Assembly: GCA_034336665.1 (NCBI GenBank)
Contig: CM067570.1
Location: forward strand, 15,359,502 to 15,423,501
Length of the DNA stretch: 64,000 nucleotides
Direction: 5' to 3'
Origin: Luscinia megarhynchos
Taxonomy: Eukaryota; Chordata; Aves; Passeriformes; Turdidae
Under the pieces are notes generated by a model, which saw only the letters and a list, made by a program, of their open reading frames with translations, ran no database searches and was not told where the DNA came from. The first letter of the stretch is position 1; every line of letters starts with the position of its first letter. Shown here one piece after another: positions 15,401 to 24,900 of the stretch. Position numbers and translations under genes: made by a program.

Positions 15401-18400
15401 AAGAAGCTTTGTGGCTGAGCTAGGGTAAAAGCCAGCTGACAAAGACAGTGCTGGTGTGTGCTGGGAACGTCAACTGCAGAAACACTAAAGAAATCAGTCT
15501 GGCACCTGCAAGCTCTTCTAAATCTGTCCTCTGTACAACAGATACCCAGCATATACAGAGAAGAGCTAGAAGTGTCTTAGATTCCAGGGAAGACAGCTCA
15601 TACCTCAGGGGGCAGCATGAGGGCTCCCTTTTCATCCATCTGCAACTTCCCATCCTTCAGCATCACACTCAGGATATCAGGGGGGTAGAAGGTCAGCCCC
15701 CTCACCATGTTGGTTTGGTACCAGGAGAGGTGTCTTTCCTGAAGGATGGCTGGCTTAGCTGTGTCTGAATGGCAGGTACCAAAAAAGTCCACGTATATGG
15801 GTTCCTGGGAAAACACAAGACAGGATAATAGGACAAAATGTCCTGTAATTGCTTTGACAGTTACACCATAACAGTATCTCACTTCCAAAACCATGCCTGG
15901 GAAAGGCTTAGCATCTGCAGTTTTAGGCTGCCGTTTACTTTTTGTCTTGATGTGAGACAAGAACTTTCTTGAAACTGGAGTGAAAATTGAAGGCACCCAG
16001 TGCATAGCTATGCAGCTAAAGTTAGAGAGACAAATGGACAAGAATCACAGAGGATGCACCTCACCCTATCCACAGGATTACTGGCTGTCCACGTCCTATT
16101 GCTGATAAGGACCTGCACCATGGGGATTCTGCTCAACAAGAGTCCAGGTCCTGTACTTGGGTCACAATAACCCCAGGCAGCACTACAAGCTTGAGACAGA
16201 GTGGTTGGAAAGCTGCTCATCAGAAAAGCACCTGTGGGTGATAGCTGACAGCAGGTGAACATGAGCCAGCGTGTGCTTGGGTGGCCAAGAAGGTCAAGGG
16301 CATCCTGGCAACTATCAAAAATAGTGCAGCCAGCAGGACCAGGGCAGTGATTGTCCCCCTGCACTCAGCACTTGTGAGACTGTGCCTTGATTACTATGTT
16401 CAGTTTTGAACAAGAAAAACAGTTCAGCGGGAGGAACACATTGAGGGGCTGGAGTGTGTCCAGAGAAGGGCAATGAAGCTGATGAGGGGTCTGAAGCACA
16501 AGTCTTATGGGAATGGAGGAGGAAGTTGGGGATGTTTAGCCTGGAAAAAAGAAGGCACGGGGAATTTTATTGTTCTCTACAACTCTCTGAAAGAGGATGC
16601 AGCCAGGTGGGGGCTGGTCTCTTCCCCCAGGAAAGAAGTGATAGGACAAGAGGAAATTACCTCAAGTTGTGTTTGGGCAGTGGTTAGATTGGATAATGGG
16701 AAAAATTTTTTCACCAAAATGGCTGTCACCTCAGGCTGCCCAGGGATGTAGCTGAATCATCAGCCCCGGAGGTATTTAAAAGACATGTATATGTGGCACT
16801 TGGGAATATGGTTAGTGGTGGACTTGGAAGTGCTGGGTCAATGGTTGGACTCAATGATCTTAGAGGTCTTTTCCAATCTTAATGATTTTACGGTAGGTAT
16901 CAATGAAAATGCAGTGGGAAGAGATTTGCAGGGACTAGTAAGTGAGACAGGCCAGTCCTGTTGGATTACACTGGCAGATGCCTCTACAGTATCACAGCAA
17001 TGAAACTACCCTTTGCCTCTGTACCTGGTGGTGGACAAGGCACACGACTCTGCGGTGATAAGCCATCGGGTGAGTTGGTTGGAAGATCACCTTCAGTGTT
17101 AGTGTTGTTGTGCCCTCCAAGACTCCACAGGGGCGATCCAAGGAGAAGACACTCCCTTTGCAATCAATATCAAACTGATAATAGGCCGGGACATCTGATG
17201 TGTTGCTCATTTTCAGTGTCTGCATCAAACTTTCTCCAAGATTGACCCAGTCAAAGTCCACAGAACACTGGTGCAGGGACACGGAAGGACCTAGCACAAC
17301 ATGCAAGATAAGATCCTGGACCTATCTTAGCTGTTTCTTCCAACATGTCACAAGACACTGCTGCGCTTAACTGATATTCCCAAACAGATCCAACTCTTCA
17401 GCAAACCCACTAGTCCTAGTAAAGAGTTGGACATTCACTTAAAACAGTTAAGCAAGTATAAATTCCAAGCAGTACACCAGGGACAGCCAGAATCCCAGCA
17501 GCAGTTTAGTCTGTGACTGCAGGCTATGATAGTTCCCAGCCCTTTCCTAAGCATTAACCTTTTTCCCCCAGTGGTAAGAAGCTGACAGGGAGAAACGGCA
17601 AAGGCTCTGGTACCTTTACATGAGCCAACCACTTTCAGAACAGTCTCCAAGTGGCATCCAGCAGATGTGATAGTGAAATAGTCAGTACTGTGCTCTCCTA
17701 CTACTTGAGGCTGAAACCGTATACACAAGACCAGCTTCCCTTTGGCAGGAACAACACCATAGGACACATCACAGGAGAAAACATAATCACGAAGCAGAGG
17801 GTCTTTTGCTCGTTCTATTCTACATGGTGCATCAACCTATAAGTAGAAAATAAACAGGTTAACAAAGGAGCCAACATGAGCCAGGATGGCTCTGAATGAA
17901 GGACATTAATCATTAATAAAACTGTAGTTTTCAGCAGTGCTGAACAACACCAAGAACACCAAGGCCACCACAGAACCGCTGTGCAGCAAACCTCTGTCAC
18001 CTTGTTCTGATGGAGAACAGGTGGCAACAAGCTCCCACAATAGGCTCAGAAATCAGTAGGCTGCAGCAAAATTCCCAGTGATCTCTGGGGTTGGAGTGCC
18101 CCTCCTGGTAGGTGGAAAGATGACTCAAGGTGTCCCTAGGGCCCAAACTGGCCCAAGAGGCTGAGGGGAACATGCAGGCAGGTAACTTATTCCCCTCTAT
18201 CCACAGTTCCACCTTGTTTCTGGGTCTTCTTTTCCCAAAAAACAAAGCTGGTGCTCTGACATCTTACTCAAGACCCTTAAAAAACTGTCCTGATCTGTGC
18301 CTGGCATTGCTGAGCACCACTGCAATATGAATAACAACAGTACAAAAATGAGTGTATCTTTTCCACTCCCAAGCCGCAGAGACTGTGGAGGAGCCAGCAC

Positions 18401-21400
18401 TGCTGTCATCCATGTCAGCAGTCTCTGAGTACATCCATCACTTAAGAGGCTGGGATGGGCTGAGCTGGCACAGGTGCTCAAATCCGTTTACCTTTTTGAA
18501 CAATTCACTGGGCTGCAGTCAACAGAGGGCAGCAGAAGTTCCATTCGTTGCCTGGGACATACACACACACACAGACCAATTTGAGACTGACACAACTGCC
18601 ACACAGGACTGATGGGCTTGTCCAGGGTGAGCAGGAGAGCTGCAGGATGCAAAGTACTGGTGGTTGCCTGATCTGGACCAAGCACAGAAAGGAAGCAGGG
18701 GAAACTGCAATACACAGTGTTGTACAACTGCAAATGGCTAAGTTGCCAGCAGGGTAGCTGGAAGGCAAGGGTGAATGGCATGGTTGGTAGGAGAAGGCTC
18801 ATCACCTCTGCTTCATCCACATTCACACTTAGGTTATTTTCACAAAATTAAGGGAGATACACAAAACCACAGAGAAAATGTGTCAGCTTGCCATCTTCTC
18901 ACAAGAAGTCAATCTCCCTCTCCCCGTACCACAGACATGTTGAAGATGTCCACAGACTTCTCCACAGTTGTCCCCACTGGTACTGATCCAAAACACAGGA
19001 CATCCTGAAACTTTCCAGGCTGTACACCTCCAGACTTCTTTCCTGTCACGCTCACACGTAGGCAGGGGTATTTGGCTGTTAAAAATAATAGTATACAGGA
19101 TTAGGAAAGATATCCATTCCTGGATATTCAACACTCAACTGGATAAGCCTCTGAAGAACCTCAGGAAACTCTGAAGTTAGATCTGCCTTCAAAGTTGGCC
19201 CTGCTTTGAACCAAATAAGCTCCATTCCAGCTCTAATTTACTTAACTCAGAATCACATTTTTTGTTTGTCAGTGGCCATACAAGTCACTTCAAGCAAGGA
19301 CTTGCTAATGAAATCATTGCTTATTTTAGTTTGCACCCAGAAAGCTTTAGAAATTTCCCTCTGCTTCTCTGTCTAGCAGGGACAGACAGGAGACACTGAG
19401 TGCAGACAAAGACAGGAGTTTGTGGAGCCTATTTCCAGTGAATTTCTCTCATTTCTTCCCCTTGGTCAATTTAAACAGGCCTTGGAAATGCTGTTTTGGC
19501 CAAAGCATGCCACAGAACATACTGGACCCTCTGTTTCTTCAGATAACACTTCCAAATTGCTAAAAGTACATTAGAGAATTTCACAGACCACTTTCAAACC
19601 GTGGGCTTCACTTGCTCATCACTGGGTTGAGCCAAATGCAGCAGAGCCCCAGAGTGCCAGCCCTCTATGTATCCCTGTGGAATGCTATTCCAGATTTAGG
19701 GGTAATACACATTTCTTTGAGTGTTAAAGGCAAGGAAGACTCACCCAAGGCATTTAGCTGGATTGTCCTCTTTTGTTTCATTTCATCTCCAAACCAGCAT
19801 GTTGCTGCTGCATTATGCATCCCAGCCACCGTGGGCTCGAAGATCACCTTGACCAGGCACTCAGCACCCGGGTTCAGTGTGCCACGATCAGGAATCATGA
19901 AGAAAGGGCTTGGTGTCTCCCAGGCAAAGACACTAACGAGATCACTAGAAAATGGAGATACATTTTAAGCAGATCAATGGTTCATTTGCAGCCTGTGCAA
20001 TCATGTATAGGATGGGCCTTTCCCAATAGGTTATTCAGTTAGGAATAGTTGAGCAACCGGTGCCAAATGGAAGAATCCCAAATACAGCTGGACAAATATG
20101 TGGTGCTGTGAAGAAATTTGTCTCTAGTTTCTGCAAATTCTCTGTCCACACTTTAATGAATCTTAGTTTTTACAGCTAAGAACTTTATTAATGGCCACAA
20201 GGTGATAGTAAGCAAATCAGCTCCACAATTAAATATTTGCTTTTCCTGTATCTAAATTTGCAGCTACTTAATTCCAAATGAACATTTGTACCCCTGTTAT
20301 ATGCTCAAGTGAGAAGAGAGGATTGAGCCATTTCCCTAATACCTCATTCAATTTTCCAGAACCCCCTTTGCTTGTTTGATTCCTGCAAAGAACATGATAT
20401 ACTATCAGTTTTTTCTATTTTATTGAGATAAGCTGTGTGTTGCTCACCATCCTTATCCTCCAACATCTTGGGCCTCTCACTTGTAAAAATTATTTCTCCA
20501 AGTGAGACTGAAACACTTGAAATGGTCGGAATCACTTGGTTGGAAACACACCTCCTCCTTGCCTGGGAACTTCACTGCATTCCTTTCTACAGTACTATCC
20601 TTCCTCATTAAAATAGGATAAACCTTGGTAACTGGGAGCAACCTTGCTCCTAAATGACTAACATGTTTCCAACTGATAGCTCATCTCTCCCTGCTCGTGC
20701 TGGGCAGGTTGCCTTCAGTTAAAGGGAAGCCCAGGCCTCTTCAGTGAATGTGGGATGTTCTCAGTGGGACACTGTGCTTGTCCCCACCTAGTTCCTGTGC
20801 ATGAATACTTCTCAGCACATGCTGGCAACAAACAGATGTGAGATGCCAAGATACGCCCCAGTGACCTTACTACCATTCTGCTGCCTTTTCTGCCAAGACC
20901 TCAGGGAAGGCAGAGTTTTGCTCCTGTTAAGGCAGCCAACAGAACTAATAACCGTTGGAAGGAGCTGCATTCACTGGAGAGTCCAAGAAAGTGGCAAAAT
21001 ACCTGACAAAACAAAAAGAGTGTTTTAGCTAAGCTTTGGCTTAGCTGCCTCTCACTCACCCAATGTTGCACAAAGGAAAGACTGCCTCTGTAACATCGTG
21101 GATAGCACAGACAGGCAACTGGACAGCGGCCGGGATGGACAGACAGAAGCGTGGAAGCATAGCGTGCAGGGCAACAGAGAACTCGCCCTCAGCTTTTGTA
21201 AAGGTGATGTTGTCTTTATAATCCCTCTGCACAGAAAAGCAAAGGGAGACAGCAATTAGATGGATTCCATCTTGCAGGTGCTGCAGCTGCATTCATGAAT
21301 ACCTGTCACCGTCACCTCTGCAAGTATTGGGGAAGAAAATGTTGGCAACAGAGGCACCAGTGGAGGCCTCTGTGCAGGACAGAGAGCATGGGAATCACTC

Positions 21401-23964
21401 AGAAAAGGCAGGCAGTGTGGAAGTATCAAGGCATACTCTTCTGTCAGGGAACACACACACCCTCATGGAGAGCAGTTAAAGTCACATTAGTTTCACCTGG
21501 TTTGTTTCCATGCAGACGGATTTCTTTCAGTATTTTCAAGATCCCAATTCAGCTGAACTGGAGCATGCACAGTCTTTCTTTGAGCTCCATGAGCATAGAA
21601 GTATTAATCTTTGATTAAATGCTTTGTAAGCTAGAGATCTAAGCAGATAACACATAACTTAAAGATGCAGTGTTGACAGCATTGTGCACAAATAGCCTCA
21701 GGACATCTGCTAACCAGCCAAGACAGAAGGAATTGAAAGATATGTGTTTTCTATGCTTCCCTTTCGTCACCCCTCCTGAGTAATACTTATACAGGTAAGA
21801 CCTTGGACACTGCAGCACACACAGTCCTTGCTCTCTCTAAGAAAGGCAGCCTCCTGCTCTAGCGATTGATGCGCTGCAGACAAACTATTCACTGAAAATG
21901 GAACAAGGCCAGTAGCTTATTTCATAAAGGGAACACTGAACAGTCATCAGAAAATCATTATACTAAGAGAGCAGGGTACTGGGAATCTGTCCAATGACCA
22001 TGCTCTATGGCTAGGACAGAGATACACATCAAAGACATACAGCGATCAACGGGAGCCAGAGATCAACACTCAGAGCCAAGACAGACACTACAAACAACCT
22101 GAAAATCAAGAAAAGGGTCTGGATAGAAAGAATCACTGCTGTTTAAAATAATGCTTAAAGAAACACCATCCCTCCAAAAGGGAGGTCCCTGACATATTCC
22201 TTCAGAAAACCAGTAGCCCTTGAACGTAGAGGCTCTGGAATCTCCTGTAGGAAGTCCCTCAACCTAAGGTTCTGCACTAAAACCACTAAAAACACCAAGA
22301 TGTGTTTCTTTGGGATCAAACTAGGTGTGGATAGTTTAAGCACTTTATCTTATTGAGCTGAAAGGCAGAAGTAGTACATGAAAACCTGGGAATACTTTTT
22401 GTGAGGATTGCTCTCATAAACTACTGGCAAACTCTGCAGAGAAGTCAGGGATTAGGGCTCCCTCAGGTAATGAAGACGTGGAGAGATCAGGAAGGTCATT
22501 CTGCCCACTCCTTCTATGCTAGAATTTCCCCAAGGACTCATGCATGTAAGTGAAAACAAATCAGAAAGGACAAGAGAGGCAGAGGCCCACTGCCCTCCCC
22601 CAGAACGCAGCCTGAGCACGAGAGCAGTTGGGATGTTGCTGCTTTACCTTTTCAGTGGGCCGGAAAATGATGGGCAGAGTTACAGAAATACCAGGGTTCA
22701 GAGTAATCGGCTGCGGGAAAACAGTGAAGAAGAATGGCGTGGAAGGAGCTCTAGACAACAAAATCAAAACAAGAGATTTTGTCTGAGGGTAGGCAGCTTA
22801 AGTTAGACAGCAGAAAAGAGAATAAATAGCCAACACCTCCAGATCCCACAATTTAGAAGCACTTTACACACTGGACCCCAAGGGTACTTTGGCAGCAAAA
22901 TAGTAGAGAGGGTCAGAACCCAGGTGTGCTGAAAGTACACTAAGTAGGTACTCTAAGTACCTACCCCTTCCTTGAACAATATTTTATGTTTTCAGGACAT
23001 GCAGTATGAGCAAAACCCATAGGCAGAGACATTTGAGTTTCAGAGCAGGGAGGGCCACAGGGACTGGAATGGCTCAACATCCAGAGGGACTCCGGGAGCA
23101 ATGGTTTTAGGTCACACTAGTGACTGGCTGGCATACATCCACAATCAAAATCTCACTAGACTGGAAATGCCTCACAGACAGAAGTATCAGCAAAACAGAA
23201 TTTAAAACAAGGCATTTCATTTAACAGACTTTTGCCAGGAACAAGGCCTGTGTTTCTGAATTTGCAGGTTTCTGTCCTGCAACATAAGGGTGAACATATT
23301 GTCTCCAGCACGGCACTCAAGGGGAGAGAGGAAAGGTGAGTCTGAGAAAAGGTGCTGATGTGACTGATACAGCAGGAGGAGTGAAGATGCAGCGAGAGCG
23401 TGAGGAGTACAAAGGATAAAAAACTTCCCACGCACCTGTAACTCAGCTTCTGAGCTTTCCCATGAACATTTTTCAAGGTCAGGTGTTTGATTATCTCTTT
23501 TCCTAGCTCCCAGCCACGCCAACTGAGTGTTTCAGGCACCTCAATGCCCCAGAATATGTTCTTCTTCTTCTTTGCCTCTCTTGTAGACACCTTAGGGAGC
23601 AGCAGTTTGGGAGGAAGGGAGGAGAAATCACTCAAACAGCCGTTTCTCTATGCTAAGCGTTTCTGACTCTGGCAGTGGAGAAGAGCCACCTCGCGGCAAA
23701 ACTCCAGGAGTTTTTTCTAGACACCCTGCTCTGGTGTCTAGAGAGGACACCTCCCGGCCACAGCCCAAACAGCAGATACTAAAAGGTGTGATGAACGATG
23801 GATGCAAAGGCTAAACGTGTTTTTTTGTTTTTTGTTTCTCTCCTCTCCCTGCCTGCCAGACAATCCACCCATGTCAGTAGCACCTCTACTCCTCCGCTCA
23901 CCTTCCTGTCACTCTTCCGAAAAGAGTCCGAGTTTGGGGGCTTGTCGCGCACCGGAGCGAGCAT
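293..23964 (-). CDS. CFAP65: CFAP65 (CCDC108), cilia- and flagella-associated protein 65; 24 coding exons, 3' end outside window
   Basis: CFAP65 is a large protein with many MSP/ASH-type immunoglobulin-like domains that is needed to build the sperm flagellum and motile cilia. Exons 5' to 3': 23902-23964, 23436-23590, 22648-22750, 21060-21226, 19745-19944, 18930-19075, 17614-17836, 17025-17290, 15604-15804, 14819-15181, 13950-14087, 12880-13125, 12244-12468, 11849-12001, 10434-10599, 9746-9874, 9033-9252, 7998-8126, 7539-7715, 6804-6870, 2903-3013, 1930-2121, 1030-1188, 293-422. I set each boundary by GT-AG sites and by agreement with the vertebrate protein as I remember it. The phases agree at every junction, giving 4129 nt (1376 codons plus one base) with no stop. 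Recognisable family segments include [38 protein letters not shown] and FQGVGYNP. The human protein is about 1925 residues, so the C-terminal quarter with its acidic coiled-coil region should lie to the left of position 1. I see no truncation or frameshift. Confidence 0.95.
1030..1188 (-). CDS. CFAP65: CFAP65 coding exon 23
   Basis: It encodes [20 protein letters not shown] and GYNPSVIGE, then LIVPGQ before GTAAGT. Confidence 0.93.
1930..2121 (-). CDS. CFAP65: CFAP65 coding exon 22
   Basis: It encodes [33 protein letters not shown] and [12 protein letters not shown], a complete MSP-like strand set. Confidence 0.93.
2903..3013 (-). CDS. CFAP65: CFAP65 coding exon 21
   Basis: It encodes [20 protein letters not shown] and [11 protein letters not shown]. 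The length (111 nt) is a whole number of codons. Confidence 0.92.
6804..6870 (-). CDS. CFAP65: CFAP65 coding exon 20 (67 nt)
   Basis: This small exon encodes [20 protein letters not shown] and VL, the counterpart of the family's FIGTDHLPVLFKVSHG. It is isolated from exon 21 by a 3.8-kb intron. Confidence 0.91.
7539..7715 (-). CDS. CFAP65: CFAP65 coding exon 19
   Basis: It encodes [20 protein letters not shown] and [20 protein letters not shown], matching the family closely. The donor is ACAG|GTGATG. Confidence 0.94.
7998..8126 (-). CDS. CFAP65: CFAP65 coding exon 18
   Basis: It encodes [20 protein letters not shown] and [15 protein letters not shown], followed by a split Trp codon. Confidence 0.93.
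8395..8577 (+). mobile_element. CR1 LINE 3' fragment
   Basis: The plus strand reads as the CR1 3' end: a GGCTGGATGGGGCTCT segment, a CTTGGTCTAGTGGAAGG segment, then GATGATCTTTAAGGTTCCTT and a terminal ATTCTGTGATT. It lies in CFAP65 intron 17 and is truncated at its 5' side. Confidence 0.85.
8640..8830 (+). mobile_element. Second, older CR1-like fragment
   Basis: GTGGTTTCTCCATCCTCAGA, ATATTCAGCATTGAAATGAA and AAGGCTCTGGGCAATCTGAT follow the order of a diverged CR1 3' region. It lies close behind the fragment at 8395-8577, so the two are separate insertions or a rearranged copy. Confidence 0.6.
9033..9252 (-). CDS. CFAP65: CFAP65 coding exon 17
   Basis: It encodes [20 protein letters not shown] and [20 protein letters not shown], then [10 protein letters not shown]. 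These are among the most conserved stretches of the protein. Confidence 0.94.
9746..9874 (-). CDS. CFAP65: CFAP65 coding exon 16
   Basis: It encodes [20 protein letters not shown] and [13 protein letters not shown], in register with the family's YSWTITYSLLS segment. Confidence 0.92.
10434..10599 (-). CDS. CFAP65: CFAP65 coding exon 15
   Basis: It encodes [13 protein letters not shown] and [20 protein letters not shown]. The exon ends one base into an Ala codon before GTATTG, which is a less usual donor. Confidence 0.91.
10756..11090 (-). mobile_element. CR1 LINE fragment
   Basis: The plus strand shows the reverse complement of a CR1 3' end: AAAGATCTCTAAGATCATTG, then GAGTCCAACCATTGACC, then CCAGGAATGGTGACTCAGCC and CCTTTCCTGAAGAAATTTTT. 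It lies within CFAP65 intron 14. Confidence 0.85.
11849..12001 (-). CDS. CFAP65: CFAP65 coding exon 14
   Basis: It encodes [20 protein letters not shown] and [15 protein letters not shown], matching the family's WTFSPLEETKYLFQ region. Confidence 0.94.
12244..12468 (-). CDS. CFAP65: CFAP65 coding exon 13
   Basis: It encodes [15 protein letters not shown], then [10 protein letters not shown] and [15 protein letters not shown]. It is bounded by TTCCACAG and GTAAGT. Confidence 0.94.
12880..13125 (-). CDS. CFAP65: CFAP65 coding exon 12
   Basis: It encodes [20 protein letters not shown] followed by [19 protein letters not shown], an immunoglobulin-like repeat. The donor is AAG|GTAAGG. Confidence 0.94.
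13950..14087 (-). CDS. CFAP65: CFAP65 coding exon 11
   Basis: It encodes [20 protein letters not shown] and [20 protein letters not shown]. The donor read is AAA|GTGTGT, chosen because it alone keeps the frame and register with exon 12. Confidence 0.9.
14819..15181 (-). CDS. CFAP65: CFAP65 coding exon 10 (largest in window)
   Basis: This 121-codon exon contains [36 protein letters not shown] and [13 protein letters not shown]. The internal MTEYLYDG has a Met but is not a start, because the frame is open through the upstream junction. Confidence 0.95.
15604..15804 (-). CDS. CFAP65: CFAP65 coding exon 9
   Basis: It encodes [15 protein letters not shown], then [18 protein letters not shown] and GALMLPPE. 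The length (201 nt) is a whole number of codons. Confidence 0.95.
16060..16900 (+). mobile_element. CR1 LINE, longest copy in window (about 0.84 kb)
   Basis: The plus strand carries the CR1 3' part in order: GGCCAAGAAGGTCAAGGGCA, CAGAGAAGGGCAATGAAGCT, TAGCCTGGAAAAAAGAAGGC, GGTGGGGGCTGGTCTCTTCC, and an end with ATGATCTTAGAGGTCTTTTC. Reading frames are broken, so it is a dead 5'-truncated copy. It fills most of CFAP65 intron 8 (15805-17024) antisense to the gene. Confidence 0.9.
17025..17290 (-). CDS. CFAP65: CFAP65 coding exon 8
   Basis: It encodes [20 protein letters not shown] and [20 protein letters not shown]. Both are family landmarks that mark a complete immunoglobulin-like domain. Confidence 0.95.
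17614..17836 (-). CDS. CFAP65: CFAP65 coding exon 7
   Basis: This exon contains [20 protein letters not shown], then [10 protein letters not shown] and [10 protein letters not shown]. It has a short pyrimidine tract before the ATAG acceptor and ends one base into a Gly codon. Confidence 0.94.
18930..19075 (-). CDS. CFAP65: CFAP65 coding exon 6
   Basis: This exon encodes [12 protein letters not shown] followed by [16 protein letters not shown] and ends at NMSV. The donor, GTG|GTACGG, is the weakest of the gene, but the join to exon 7 gives [12 protein letters not shown], in register with the family. Confidence 0.87.
19110..19215 (+). mobile_element. Short CR1-like remnant
   Basis: TGGATATTCAACACTCAACT, GGATAAGCCTCTGAAGAACC and a CCCTGCTTTGAACC end resemble a degraded CR1 3' region. 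It is short, so this is a tentative call. Confidence 0.5.
19745..19944 (-). CDS. CFAP65: CFAP65 coding exon 5
   Basis: This exon carries [20 protein letters not shown], then [15 protein letters not shown] and [15 protein letters not shown], a typical MSP-like domain. It is bounded by TTTTCTAG and GTGAGT. Confidence 0.94.
21060..21226 (-). CDS. CFAP65: CFAP65 coding exon 4
   Basis: The exon starts [20 protein letters not shown] and ends at PLCNIG, with the last codon split after two bases before GTGAGT. It matches the segment with [12 protein letters not shown] in the family. Confidence 0.93.
22648..22750 (-). CDS. CFAP65: CFAP65 coding exon 3
   Basis: This exon encodes the [20 protein letters not shown] segment of the first immunoglobulin-like domain and ends IIFRPTEK before GTAAAG. 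Confidence 0.93.
23436..23590 (-). CDS. CFAP65: CFAP65 coding exon 2 (residues 22-73)
   Basis: A basic KKKK run is followed by [20 protein letters not shown], which matches the family's conserved N-terminal segment. The acceptor is CCTAAG and the donor is GTGCGT, with the last codon split after two bases. Confidence 0.92.
23902..23964 (-). CDS. CFAP65: CFAP65 coding exon 1 (residues 1-21)
   Basis: This exon encodes [20 protein letters not shown] plus K and ends in a good donor (AAG|GTGAGC) that joins in phase 0 to exon 2. An in-frame TGA lies nine codons before the ATG, so this is the first Met in its frame. The ATG directly follows a pyrimidine-rich CAG that could also be a splice acceptor, so an upstream exon cannot be ruled out. 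The N-terminus is poorly conserved, which makes the start less certain than the rest. Confidence 0.65.
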
Positions 23965-24497
23965 CTGAGAAACAAGAGGGAAAAGTCCTCACACGTGCTG
24001 CTCCTGCACCCACAGAGCCTTCGCTGCCCGGAGTGGGCACTCCCACACCCGCCGGCCCTCCTCAGGCCCACGGTGGCGCTGAGCCGCCCCTGCAGGGAGC
24101 AGCCCCGTTGTGTCCCCGGTGTGCAGCCCTCTCCACAGAGCACGGCTGTCCCGATGAGCCGGGGGTCACGGCTCACAGCCCGGCCCTGTGGCAGGGCTCT
24201 CCTTGGCGCTGGATAGCACAGCCCTGCCCGCTACCGGCGCACAGAGCGCAGTACAGCCGAGCTGCGCTTCCGAGCCTGGCCGGGCCCCTCGAGCCGCGTG
24301 TGGCGACAGTGGCAGGACGCTGTTCCCCAGCTCCCTGGGGCACGGCCCGCTCCATTATAACCCTGCTTGCCCCCGGGCCAGTGCGGCCCCCCCGAGCCCA
24401 GCCCGGCTCCCTAAAGCACCGGGAGCCCGGGGCACCTCGGTGCCGTTCGCTCCCGGTCCCGGTCCCGGTCACTCAGAGCCCGTGCCGGCCGGCCCGC

Positions 24498-24511
24498 GTT
24501 GCCATGGAGAC
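24498..24511. promoter_or_regulatory. RFX X-box motif upstream of CFAP65
   Basis: GTTGCCATGGAGAC matches the RFX-family X-box (a GTTGCC half site, then a weaker second half in place of the ideal CAAC) in a near-palindromic form. RFX2/RFX3 factors drive motile-cilium and spermatid genes. The site is about 530 bases upstream of the CFAP65 ATG, in its CpG island. Confidence 0.7.
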
Positions 24512-24599
24512 CGGACGCAGCGGCTCCCGGAGCGACGACGGCGGCCGGCTCGGGTCAGTTCGCGCGGGCAGCGGCGGCCGCCAGGGGGCGGCGGAGAGA

Positions 24600-24860
24600 C
24601 GCGCAGGGAGGGGAGAGGGAACGGGACCGGGCAGGGAGAGGGACCGGGACCGGGCAGGGAGAGGGAACGGGCAGGGAGAGGGACCGGGACCGGGCAGGGA
24701 GAGGGACCGGGACCGGGCAGGGAGAGGGAGAGGGAGAGGGAACGGGACCGGGCAGGGAGAGGGACCGGGCAGGCGGGGGTCCGGAGAGGGAACGGGCAGG
24801 CGGGGTCCGGAGAGGGAACGGGACCGGGCAGGGAGAGGATACGGGCAGGCGGGGGTCGGG
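24600..24860. repeat. GC-rich minisatellite (GGGACCGGGCAGGGAGA type)
   Basis: Units of about 17 to 23 bases built from GGGACCGGGCAGGGAGA recur imperfectly across the interval. The plus strand is purine- and G-run rich. The stop-free frames across it on both strands result from the repeat and are not genes. Confidence 0.85.
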
Positions 24861-24900
24861 AGAACGTGGAGGGGTTCCGGGGTACAGGGAGGAGACCCAG

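Larger units (their letters stand above)
423..23901 (-). other. CFAP65 introns: contents
   Basis: Twenty-three introns separate the exons. The longest is 3014-6803 (3.8 kb), where I see nothing but low-complexity A/T and GA tracts. CR1 remnants lie in the introns at 8127-9032, 10600-11848, 15805-17024 and 19076-19744. The other introns longer than 300 bases (423-1029, 1189-1929, 2122-2902, 6871-7538, 9253-9745, 9875-10433, 12469-12879, 13126-13949, 14088-14818, 15182-15603, 17291-17613, 17837-18929, 19945-21059, 21227-22647, 22751-23435, 23591-23901) show no feature I can name. Confidence 0.75.
23990..24900 (-). promoter_or_regulatory. CpG island, probable CFAP65 promoter and 5' UTR
   Basis: CpG density rises sharply just upstream of the CFAP65 start and falls again past 24.9 kb. 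Within it lie an RFX-type X-box (24498-24511) and, on the minus strand, a TTATAATG element near 24354-24361 that could act as a TATA-like box. No other gene start is recognisable here. Transcription start is inferred, not seen. Confidence 0.7.
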
